In this document: positions 1 through 6,039 of the stretch, in pieces | Layout: each line of letters opens with the position of its first letter | Numbering within the stretch: position 1 is the first letter of the stretch | Assembly: GCA_964423615.1 (NCBI GenBank) | Contig: CAYRFQ010000182.1 | Coordinates: 1-7,480, forward strand | Direction: 5' to 3' | DNA: 7,480 bases | Origin: CAYRFQ01 sp964423615 | Lineage (GTDB): Bacteria > Planctomycetota > Planctomycetia > Gemmatales > Gemmataceae | Program-made: the position numbers and the translations under genes | The notes under the pieces: model-generated | Databases searched by the model: none | The model's input: the letters and a program-made list of their open reading frames with translations, nothing else | What the model was told of the DNA's origin: nothing

Positions 1-2
1 TG

Positions 3-119
3 CTCCAGATTCGGGCGGCTTTACTCAGTGAGGAAGACACGTTGGCCGAGCACATGGCCAATCGTCCGGGCAGTTGTTTTCGTCGGTATGAAAAGAAGCC
101 AACGACGATGGCGGCCTAG
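3..119 (+). CDS. C-terminal tail of an unidentified protein, cut by the left edge
   Basis: An open frame enters from the left edge and runs for 38 codons to a TAG at 117-119. The tail is basic near its end, with RPGSCFRRYEKKP before the last residues TTMAA, and has an acidic stretch (LSEEDTLAEH) before that. The composition looks like a real charged, soluble C-terminus rather than noise, but the piece is short and I do not recognise the family. The other two forward frames at the edge are less protein-like: one stops after nine codons, the other is arginine-rich and reads like a shadow. No terminator immediately follows; the nearest candidate is near 463-491. It could equally be chance. Confidence 0.35.
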   Translation, partial: LQIRAALLSEEDTLAEHMANRPGSCFRRYEKKPTTMAA

Positions 120-591
120 CCGGACAAAATCGCAAACAAGGCGATGCACCCGACAACGGAGATAAATAATCCCGCCAGCAGAATGCCATCGCCAAGAACA
201 ACCTCAAATCACATTTGCAGGACCTCCCACTATTTATGAGACCGACCGCATCGTCGGCACATCCCTCGAGCCAATTGAGATGAGTCGAGGTCGATATCAT
301 CACAGGGTTCTCAGGTGGACGCGGAAGGTGGAAAGGTGTCAGACCTATTTCTAGCTACCAGTTCCCAGCAAATCATGCAGGCACGAATACCAGCAAGTCT
401 TGATCATGACGATCTCCGCGATGTCAATTTTGCAGCCTTCGATGAAATCGAGAGGGAGATGCTCTCAAAGCTATCAATCTTTGAGATTTTTCAACTTCTC
501 TGATTTTCGCGCCAAGTCAGTCACTTGACTTTCGCTTAGTGAAGTCGAAGCAACGTTGATGTGACGTTGTCGACCATCAGGAAAATCCAAC
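120..591. other. Non-coding or decayed stretch before the RTX pseudogene
   Basis: No convincing gene is visible. A 62-codon frame with a GTG start (315-503) exists, but it has no clear ribosome site, resembles nothing I know, and overlaps a terminator-like hairpin. A short inverted repeat (CCTCGA...TCGAGG) lies near 265-291. A TTGACT hexamer at 525-530 resembles a -35 box, but there is no acceptable -10 at the usual spacing, so I do not call a promoter. Confidence 0.4.
463..491 (+). terminator. Candidate intrinsic terminator
   Basis: An 8-bp perfect stem (TCTCAAAG at 463-470, CTTTGAGA at 479-486) with an 8-base loop is followed directly by TTTTT (487-491). The stem is AT-rich and so relatively weak. 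The position fits ending any transcript that comes from the left before the RTX pseudogene begins. Seen in the sequence; function inferred. Confidence 0.4.
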
Positions 592-596
592 GGAGA
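592..596 (+). promoter_or_regulatory. Ribosome binding site of the RTX pseudogene
   Basis: GGAGA lies seven bases before ATG 603. It decides the start in favour of ATG 603 over the upstream in-frame GTG at 561, which has no comparable purine-rich site and would add 14 residues ahead of the conserved basic leader. Confidence 0.6.
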
Positions 597-953
597 CAAT
601 TCATGGGAAACCAACTAACTAAACGGACGAGCTTGGCAGTGGAGATTCTGGAAGACCGAGTCGTCCCGACCATTACTTTGACCAACGCAGCACTCCATAT
701 CGAGCAGACGGATGGAAATGACTTTGCGACAGTGATTGACTTGGGCTCCGACATGCTTTTAGTCCAAGACAACTCCAAGTTCGAATTGCTGAGTAAAAGC
801 TCCGTGGCTTCAATTCGTTATACCGGTCACCGAGGGAATGACGTATTTCGCAATGACACAGACATAGATTCCTGGATCGATGGAGGATCGGACAATGACT
901 CACTTGTTGGGGGCAGGGGACAGGACAATATCTTTGGTAGCTACGGGAGCGAC

Positions 954-1341
954 ACCCTGGATGGGTCTTCGGGGGACGATTACCTCCATGGGGGGAACGA
1001 ACACGACACACTCTACGGCAGTTACGGCGATGACACGCTCGATGGCCACTCCGGCAACGATTATCTCCATGGGGGCAACGAAGATGACGAGCTCTACGGT
1101 AGCTACGGGCACGACACGCTCGATGGCCACTCGGGCAACGATTATCTCCATGGGGGGAACGAACACGACACACTCTACGGCAGTTACGGCAACGACACGC
1201 TCAATGGCCACTCGGGCAACGATTATCTCCATGGGGGCAACGAGGATGATATTCTGAAAGGGGGCTATGGGCATGACATACTTAATGGGCATTCGGGTGA
1301 CGATATGCTCTTTGGTGGCCACGATCACGATAAACTTTACG
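954..1341 (+). repeat. 81-bp coding minisatellite (RTX units)
   Basis: Five consecutive units of 81 bp (27 residues, three RTX nonapeptides each) start at 954, 1035, 1116, 1197 and 1278; the fifth is interrupted by the MITE. The units are nearly identical at DNA level in their GGCCACTC-GGCAACGATTAT part. The second nonapeptide alternates between a GGNEHDTLY type (units 1 and 3) and a GGNEDDxL type (units 2 and 4). That hints at duplication of a 162-bp dimer. Each nonapeptide fits the calcium-binding beta-roll pattern GGxGxDxLx, with many His substitutions. Confidence 0.85.
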
Positions 1342-1485
1342 GGCTCTTCCGTTTCTGGGTGCCAAACTCGGTAAAAATGGGCTGGTTCACGACTTTGAGA
1401 CAGCCGCTTGTCTTCAGAAAGCCCGAAAAATTCGCAGCTTGCGACGTCTGACTCGAAATTCTTGGCACCCAGAAACGGAAGAGCC
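1342..1485. mobile_element. 144-bp MITE with ISL3-like ends inside the RTX gene
   Basis: The element has 24-bp perfect terminal inverted repeats (1342-1365 and 1462-1485) that begin GGCTCTTCCG. It is flanked by an exact 8-bp direct duplication ACTTTACG (1334-1341 and 1486-1493). It has no transposase and its roughly 96-bp centre holds no recognisable protein fragment. An 8-bp target duplication with ends starting GGCTCTT is the pattern known for the ISL3 family, so a non-autonomous ISL3 derivative is the best reading. Removing the element and one target copy joins HDKLYG exactly to SYGDDFLSG in frame, which proves that the insertion came after the gene. In the present sequence the frame runs into the element and stops at 1449-1451. 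Confidence 0.93.
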
Positions 1486-2196
1486 ACTTTACGGCAGTTA
1501 TGGCGACGACTTCCTCTCTGGCGATTCCGGCAACGACATTCTCAAGGGCGAGAGAGGCATGGACGGCCTCTGGGGAGGTTCGGGCGCTGATGCACTGGAC
1601 GGCGGTCCTGAGGCCGCTTCTACGACCGCAACGGCGAAGACTACTGGGAGATTCGGGGTAAACTGGACAGCACCGATGTCAAGTTAGCTCTCTCAGACGG
1701 CCGACAGATCGGTGATTTCACGGCGGCAACTTGGAGTTCCAAAGACGTTTCGCTCGCCGACAATGCCTTTCTGATGATGACCCAACGTGTGGGCGGCAAC
1801 GCCGTCCTCAAGAACATGCCTAGGCTGTGGCGAGGGGGCGAGTTCTCGGGCGATATTGGCGGGATTACCAACGCCGCAGCAGTCAACTACGGCAATTACA
1901 TCGTCTACGGCAACGTAACCTTCACATCTGACACCGAGGCGATGAAAGCGTTTGTCCACGAGACGGCCCACAACTGGGATTCCAGCTCGGACATGTCGAG
2001 CAAGGGAATCAATGGGTCCTACTGGAACGACTTCTCCAACATCAGCTGGCGAGACACTCCGCCGTCGTGGGGTTCTTGGGAACAGGCACGGGACACGCGA
2101 AAAGGCGGGGTCCACGACGACTGGTTTAACACCAATACCGGGTTCGCCCGGGAGTATGGAAAGCACAACCCCAAGGAAGACTGGGCAACGTCGTGG

Positions 2197-2260
2197 GAGT
2201 ACTACTTCTTCAACACGACCCAAGGTGCGAGTACTACTTCTTCAACACGACCCAAGGTGC
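2197..2260 (+). repeat. Perfect 32-bp tandem duplication causing a frameshift
   Basis: Two identical 32-bp copies (2197-2228 and 2229-2260) start GAGTACTACTTC, and the four bases GAGT follow again at 2261-2264. One copy encodes EYYFFNTTQG. The extra copy adds 32 bases (frame +2), sending the reading frame into a nonsense tail. With a single copy the frame reads NTTQGASGPVANHFAMQSK and ends at 2334-2336. The copies are identical, so the duplication is recent or is a polymorphic slippage event. Confidence 0.95.
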
Positions 2261-2384
2261 GAGTGGCCCCGTCGCGAATCATTTCGCGATGCAATCGAAG
2301 ATCAATGCCCTCGATGCTTTCTTCGATGCCCTGTAAGTGCCTGATGCAACTGACTAATGGAACAAGTGGCATCACTCAGCAACG

Positions 2385-2409
2385 GAGCAGCTTCCGGGCT
2401 GCTCTTTTT
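2385..2409 (+). terminator. Intrinsic terminator of the RTX-metallopeptidase gene
   Basis: A 7-bp GC-rich perfect stem (GAGCAGC at 2385-2391, GCTGCTC at 2398-2404) with loop TTCCGG is followed by TTTTT at 2405-2409. It lies about 50 bases after the reconstructed stop at 2334-2336. That supports this stop, not the much later one in the shifted frame, as the original gene end. Confidence 0.85.
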
Positions 2410-2434
2410 CCAGGTACCTTCCGCGGTCCGCCAA

Positions 2435-2609
2435 ACCGGAGTAGTTTGCGCATTGTTTTCAGCATCGGGTCGACCTCATAAGGTTGAAACAGTTGTGACG
2501 GGGTAGACGGAGGTGTTTCGTTGACGCAGTCTTCAGCGCACTCAAATCGGCCTGGAACGTCGCATTTTCAGCACTTTACGGCTTCCGGTCGATCAAACCG
2601 CTGAAGTTA
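2435..2609 (+). repeat. Dispersed repeat, copy A
   Basis: About 175 bp align nearly gap-free with 5629-5802, at roughly four bases in five by eye. Long shared blocks include GACGGAGGTGTTTCGTTG and GGCTTCCGGTCGATCA. Weaker similarity continues on both sides (the CCAGG block upstream, the GATCGATCC-like block downstream). All frames of one or the other copy contain stops, so it is probably a non-coding repeat or the remnant of a mobile element, not a gene. Confidence 0.8.
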
Positions 2610-2955
2610 GACGGATTTTCCTGTGATCGATCGATCCCACCCACCGAAGTACTGTTCAGCACCACGCGTATGGGACTCGATTGAGGGTGTTCTTTGTTCC
2701 CCGAAGTAGGAAGGCTCGCGAAACTGTTCCGCTCCGGATCAGGTAACCGTTCTGAGGGAATTGGAAATGAATGACGCCATGAAGACACGACCTCGAACAA
2801 CGCCCCAACCGAACCTTCAGGGAAGACTGACTACCACCTGACCGAGAAACAGCACTTACTTATTCCTCATGTTTGCAGTATCCGTTGCTCACCCAAGCCT
2901 TAACATCGTCACATTTCATTTCCCAGAGAAACCCCTGCCCCCGAAGGTATCTTTC

Positions 2956-3060
2956 TTAGAGCGGTTTCCGCTTGGGTTGGGTACAACACTCCAGTTTGGA
3001 AGCGAATTCCTCCGCGTAGGCGGTTTGAACTGTGCCCAAACCAAGCGTGAACCGCTCTAA
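2956..3060. mobile_element. 105-bp MITE-like inverted repeat flanked by TA
   Basis: Ends of 29 bp (2956-2984 and 3032-3060) are inverted repeats with about four mismatches; the outer part TTAGAGCGGTTT is best conserved. If the element proper is 2959-3057 (GAGCGG...CCGCTC), it is bounded by TA on both sides. That is the target duplication expected of the IS630/Tc1-mariner group. The 47-bp centre has no coding content. The family assignment is an inference from the TA alone; it could also be a transcribed stem-loop. Confidence 0.6.
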
Positions 3061-3304
3061 CAGCGGAATAGAGATAGTTCGACTTCCAGTTTACCTGAAT
3101 GTTTCAATCATCATGACGTTCGAAGGGCGACAGACAGTGGCCTTGTTGAACACGAGTGAATGTGATTTGAGAGGAAAACTACCACGAAGCTGGGAAGGCT
3201 TGATTTCCTCTTCCCTGGTGGGTCCGTTTCGTCCCAAGTCGAAATGACTTCGCTCAACTCTCTCATCGGACAAGTACGAAGGTGACACTCCGATATGGAA
3301 CGAA

Positions 3305-3363
3305 AAAGCTGGCGAACCCAATCTTCTAACTCGATGAAGTAGAATTTTGAGTTCGCCAGCTTT
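3305..3363 (-). terminator. Long hairpin, likely terminator of the minus-strand RTX gene
   Basis: A 13-bp perfect stem (3305-3317 and 3351-3363, AAAGCTGGCGAAC and its complement) lies about 20 bases past the RTX stop at 3384-3386. Inside the 33-base loop, pairing continues imperfectly (CAA/TTG, then TTCTA/TAGAA), so nearly the whole 59 bp folds. Read on the minus strand it ends in GCTTTTTCG, a short T-run. The size is large for a simple terminator. A remnant of a small palindromic element is the alternative; I see no target duplication. Confidence 0.55.
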
Positions 3364-3383
3364 GGCATCAGGTCAACGACTAA

Positions 3384-5306
3384 CTAAAAACTCCAACTGT
3401 AGTAGTAGTGGCGGATGTCTTCAGAACTGTTGAAGCCAGCAAGGGTTTCCCAGCCAGCATCGACTGAGGTGTAGCGGCCATTCTGGTAAACATACCTTCG
3501 ATGATGGACGAACATATCCCGATCACCGTCGGTGTTACTGTACTGGGTGTAGCCGTACAATTGGTCGTTGTACCCGTCGCTGGTGTAGTGATTCAGGTAA
3601 TCCCCATTCAAGTAGTCGGCTCCATCTCCTCCGATCAGGGTGTCCTGTCCGCCTTCGCCATAGAGATAGTCATTGTGATTACCGCCATCGAGCCTGTCGT
3701 GGTTGTTGCCGCCGTACAAACGGTCGATGCCGTTTCCGCCTCCTAGAGTGTCGTTTCCGCTGTAACCGTAGACCCAGTCATCTCCGTTGTAAGCGTAGAT
3801 GTTATTGTTTCGACTGTTCCCGTAAATGGTGTCGGCATATTGGGTCCCAGATACGTTTTCGATCCCTGTGGAACTGCTCAACGTTAATTGCAAGGCTCCA
3901 CTCGCAACAGTTTGGATTCCCGTGGAAGCCAAGTTCACAAGCACGCCGCGATCCATGCTGTAAAAGTTCAGACGGTCGCTATCGGCATAGGAAGTCTCTA
4001 CGACAGTATCGTGTCCTAAGTTGGTGGTCGATTGATTGTTGAAGACATAGGAGTCATTGTAAGAACCGCCTTCTAGGATGTCGTTCCCACCGCGACCTTC
4101 CAAGTTGTCTCCCATGCCATACGTCCAGATATGGTTGTCCAGAGCGTTCCCTTTGACATTATCATAGCCGTCGGTTGCTTTGACATCTTCAATCTCAGCA
4201 GTTGAGAGATTCAACTCAAGAGCGAAAGGCGAATAAGAGCCATAATCCAAGTCTTGATCACCAGTGATGGCAAGATCCAAGTTGATGCCCATCATGTACT
4301 GATCCAAGACCATTGCAGAGAAGTCGAACGTGTCTTGACCGCGACCAGAATACTCCCGCACGGTGTCTTTGCCAAGATTCGAAACAACCAGGTTGTTGAA
4401 CACGTAAGTGTCATTGTCGAAATCTCCGCTCAGGTAGTCATCGCCGTCTTGGCCTTCCAAGGTATCGTTGCCGGAACTGCCGTAGAGCGAATCGTTACCA
4501 GCGCGGCCAACGAGGACATCATCGCCCGAATACCCATACAAGTGATTGGCCAGATGATTGCCGAAAATAGTATCTGCGTAGTCAGTGCCATACACTTTTT
4601 CGATTTCGGAAACTTGGTTGGCAGCATTTCGCAAAGTGAGATTCAGAATCCCAGGAGCAACAGCTTGCGGGTTTGCATTGGCCAAGTCTAGGTTGACTCC
4701 AGTTTGCAGTTCCCGAAGTCGCAATCGATCTGAGCCTTGGGCTGTTTCTTCGACAATGGTGTCGCTGCCAAAAGTGTCGAAGTTGTACTCCACACCTGGG
4801 AACTTGATGCTGTTGAGTTCAGGATAGAACTCGTAATCGTCGTTGCCTGCCCCTCCCACCATGACATCGTCGCCCGATCCGCTGAAGAGATCATCATGAT
4901 CCTCACCCCCAAACATGGTTGTGGCCAGGTGGGTCATGTTAGCAATCGTGTCGTTCCCGTCGAAGCCACGAATTTCAATCGCATCGAAGTTATTGATCCA
5001 GAAATCGTCGCTATCGAGTTCGACCAAGTTCCAACCATCGAGTTGATAGACCGTAGCTCGAACTTGATTCGGGTTGTCGTCCTCGATTTCCAGAGTGATC
5101 AAGTCATTTCCGTCGGTGCCTCGAATGTAAAGAACATCGTCTTCGATGTCGGCCACATCTTGCCCTGGTAAAGCAGGAGTGGCGAAGTCAAAGTTTAAGG
5201 CGAGACGTTGTTCGAGAGTATCGAGTGTTGGCTGGAATCGCTGTTTGTTGGTTTTGCGAATCGTGGCAGGTTTGCGACCGAATATGGCTTTCAAGAGGCG
5301 TTTCAT
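3384..5306 (-). CDS. Secreted RTX-type calcium-binding repeat protein (640 aa)
   Basis: An intact gene for a large extracellular beta-roll protein; calcium binding is inferred from the repeats. It starts at ATG 5306, with AGGAG seven bases upstream; an earlier in-frame start would add 27 residues without a ribosome site. Domains: basic leader MKRLLKAIFGRKP (1-13), planctomycete-type LEQRLAL (31-37), a short beta region with GTDGND and GFDGND (60-120), then three modules of about 105-140 residues. These start near 146, 288 and 408. Each holds a GG..ND turn, Y-x-F-N-N or similar, a segment like LGxDTVxE, D-x-L/F, NLDLA, and a closing I-E-x-V-x-G-T-x-Y-A-D-T-I-x-G-N. A dense RTX block (about 500-570) precedes a Tyr-rich C-terminus ending YYYSWSF. 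No catalytic motif is visible. It is convergent with the broken RTX gene and unrelated to it outside the leader motif and repeats. Confidence 0.85.
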   Translation of the reverse strand: MKRLLKAIFGRKPATIRKTNKQRFQPTLDTLEQRLALNFDFATPALPGQDVADIEDDVLYIRGTDGNDLITLEIEDDNPNQVRATVYQLDGWNLVELDSDDFWINNFDAIEIRGFDGNDTIANMTHLATTMFGGEDHDDLFSGSGDDVMVGGAGNDDYEFYPELNSIKFPGVEYNFDTFGSDTIVEETAQGSDRLRLRELQTGVNLDLANANPQAVAPGILNLTLRNAANQVSEIEKVYGTDYADTIFGNHLANHLYGYSGDDVLVGRAGNDSLYGSSGNDTLEGQDGDDYLSGDFDNDTYVFNNLVVSNLGKDTVREYSGRGQDTFDFSAMVLDQYMMGINLDLAITGDQDLDYGSYSPFALELNLSTAEIEDVKATDGYDNVKGNALDNHIWTYGMGDNLEGRGGNDILEGGSYNDSYVFNNQSTTNLGHDTVVETSYADSDRLNFYSMDRGVLVNLASTGIQTVASGALQLTLSSSTGIENVSGTQYADTIYGNSRNNNIYAYNGDDWVYGYSGNDTLGGGNGIDRLYGGNNHDRLDGGNHNDYLYGEGGQDTLIGGDGADYLNGDYLNHYTSDGYNDQLYGYTQYSNTDGDRDMFVHHRRYVYQNGRYTSVDAGWETLAGFNSSEDIRHYYYSWSF

Positions 5307-5313
5307 CTGTAGG

Positions 5314-5318
5314 CTCCT
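5314..5318 (-). promoter_or_regulatory. Ribosome binding site of the minus-strand RTX gene
   Basis: AGGAG on the minus strand lies seven bases before ATG 5306. This selects the start that gives the basic leader MKRLLKAIFG directly, and removes the 27-residue upstream extension starting at 5387. Confidence 0.7.
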
Positions 5319-5387
5319 GTGTGTTGTTTTTTTTGTTGGCCGTTTGTTGGCTGAAGTGAAAGTCAAATAGGGCACAACGTATGCCAA

Positions 5388-5628
5388 TTGTCGAACTCAA
5401 CACACATATATGATGCAAACCCAATTACATCAGCAACTTACGCCATTGCCTGGAGTTGTCGCAACAATACGAATAACTGAGGATCGACATCGAATCGATT
5501 TTATTTGTATCCTTTTTGCTACATTTCATTGTCTTCGTTATATCGCGAACCGAGACAGACACCCTTTTTCCGGCTCTGGATTCGTTTGGTTTCATTGCCA
5601 GGACGCAGCACGTGATCGGTCCACCCAT
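5388..5628. other. Upstream region of the minus-strand RTX gene, no gene seen
   Basis: Together with 5319-5387 this must hold the promoter of the minus-strand RTX gene, but I cannot point to a convincing -35/-10 pair. A forward frame (5410-5862) crosses into repeat copy B. It has no ribosome site, and the homologous copy A carries in-frame stops, so I do not call it a gene. Confidence 0.4.
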
Positions 5629-5802
5629 ACCGCGGAAGTTTGCGCGTTGTGTTCAGCGTCGGGTCGCCGTATCAAGGTTTCAACAGTTGTGTCGGTGGAG
5701 ACGGAGGTGTTTCGTTGGCGTTATCTTCAGCGCGCCCAAAACTCCCTTGAACTTCGCATTTTGGCACTCCATGGCTTCCGGTCGATCAGACCGCTGAAGT
5801 TA
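5629..5802 (+). repeat. Dispersed repeat, copy B
   Basis: Homologue of 2435-2609 in the same orientation, about 174 bp, from ACCGCGGAAG to GCTGAAGTTA. The two copies bracket the intact minus-strand RTX gene. The differences are scattered substitutions with almost no gaps, which suggests old copies of a genome-wide family. Its function is unknown. Confidence 0.8.
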
Positions 5803-5869
5803 CTCGCCCAACTCGCCCTTCGATCAGACCGATCCAAAGCAGTGAATTCGCTGTCAGCTTGACAATGAA

Positions 5870-6018
5870 CTGGAGTCAGGCGAAATTTCATAAGCACAAG
5901 CATGGTAAGGACTTACATCTTAATGAACAAAAGGCCATGTAAAGTCTGTAAGCCTCTACCGCACAATGACTTATGGCAAAGCCTACTTGTTGTATCTTTG
6001 AAATTCGCCAGACTCCAG
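5870..6018. mobile_element. 149-bp MITE with 6-bp target duplication upstream of the sulfatase
   Basis: Imperfect terminal inverted repeats of about 21 bp lie at 5870-5890 and 5999-6018 (outer part CTGGAGTC, inner part GCGAAATTTCA, with one mismatch and one gap). They are flanked by exact direct copies of AATGAA at 5864-5869 and 6019-6024. A nested imperfect hairpin lies inside (GACTTACAT at 5910-5918, ATGTAAAGTC at 5937-5946). No coding content. The parent transposon family is not clear to me. It sits about 140 bp before the sulfatase start and may have separated the gene from distal promoter elements. Confidence 0.8.
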
Positions 6019-6039
6019 AATGAAGAAATTTCTTCATTC
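6018..6039. promoter_or_regulatory. Perfect 22-bp palindrome, possible operator
   Basis: An unbroken dyad without loop, centred between 6028 and 6029, with half-site GAATGAAGAAA. It overlaps the right target copy of the adjacent MITE; the inner 20 bases existed before that insertion. TTGACT (6051-6056), resembling a -35 box, follows 11 bases later, though no good -10 stands at normal spacing. A repressor or activator site for the sulfatase gene is possible; the dyad lacks the loop of a good terminator. Confidence 0.4.

Larger units (their letters stand above)
603..2336 (+). pseudogene. Broken RTX-repeat protein with C-terminal HExxH metallopeptidase-like domain
   Basis: This was probably an exported calcium-binding RTX protein carrying a zinc peptidase domain. 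From ATG 603 it has a basic leader and LEDRVVPT (residues 16-23), then RTX nonapeptides from about residue 78. These include five 27-residue units of the type T-L-D-G-H-S-G-N-D-Y-L-H-G-G-N. The C-terminal domain holds FVHETAHNWD (HETAH coded at 1957-1971). About 68 residues later comes NPKEDWATSWEYYF (Glu codon 2176-2178), the usual layout of a third zinc ligand in HExxH...E peptidases. Three lesions break the frame: a MITE at 1342-1485 plus its duplicated target (152 bp, frame +2), a loss of one or four bases near 1613-1617, and a 32-bp tandem duplication at 2197-2260. Reversing them gives one 516-517 residue frame ending in DAFFDAL at the stop 2334-2336. The motifs are read directly; peptidase activity is inferred and the exact family is unknown. 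Confidence 0.85.
2410..3304. other. Repeat-rich intergenic region between convergent RTX genes
   Basis: No believable gene is present. The stretch holds copy A of a dispersed repeat (2435-2609) and a TA-flanked MITE-like inverted repeat (2956-3060). I see nothing recognisable in 2610-2955 or 3061-3304. Short open frames occur on both strands but lack ribosome sites and overlap the repeats. Confidence 0.6.

Noticed and set aside
315..503. Forward frame of 62 codons as a small gene
   Set aside because: GTG start without a clear ribosome site, no recognisable family, and its end overlaps a terminator-like hairpin with a T-run.
525..553. Promoter of the RTX pseudogene at TTGACT
   Set aside because: The -35-like hexamer has only AAGCAA at 17-bp spacing, which is not a credible -10.
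954..1341. CRISPR array
   Set aside because: The repeats are contiguous 81-bp coding units with no spacers and encode RTX nonapeptides.
900..1487. Long minus-strand and alternative-frame reading frames through the RTX repeats
   Set aside because: They are antisense or shifted shadows of an 81-bp repeat without stops, shown by low-complexity repeated peptides.
1774..2481. Independent gene starting at ATG 1774
   Set aside because: The same frame is protein-like well upstream to about 1618 and continues the RTX protein. The part after 2228 is a frameshift artefact of the tandem duplication.
2576..2800. Minus-strand frame ending in NFSGLIDRKP
   Set aside because: Its end lies in repeat copy A; the matching frame in copy B continues into other stops, and the rest has no protein-like features.
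5410..5862. Forward frame of 150 codons across repeat copy B
   Set aside because: Most of the frame is the dispersed repeat. The homologous copy A has stops in the corresponding frame, and no ribosome site precedes it.
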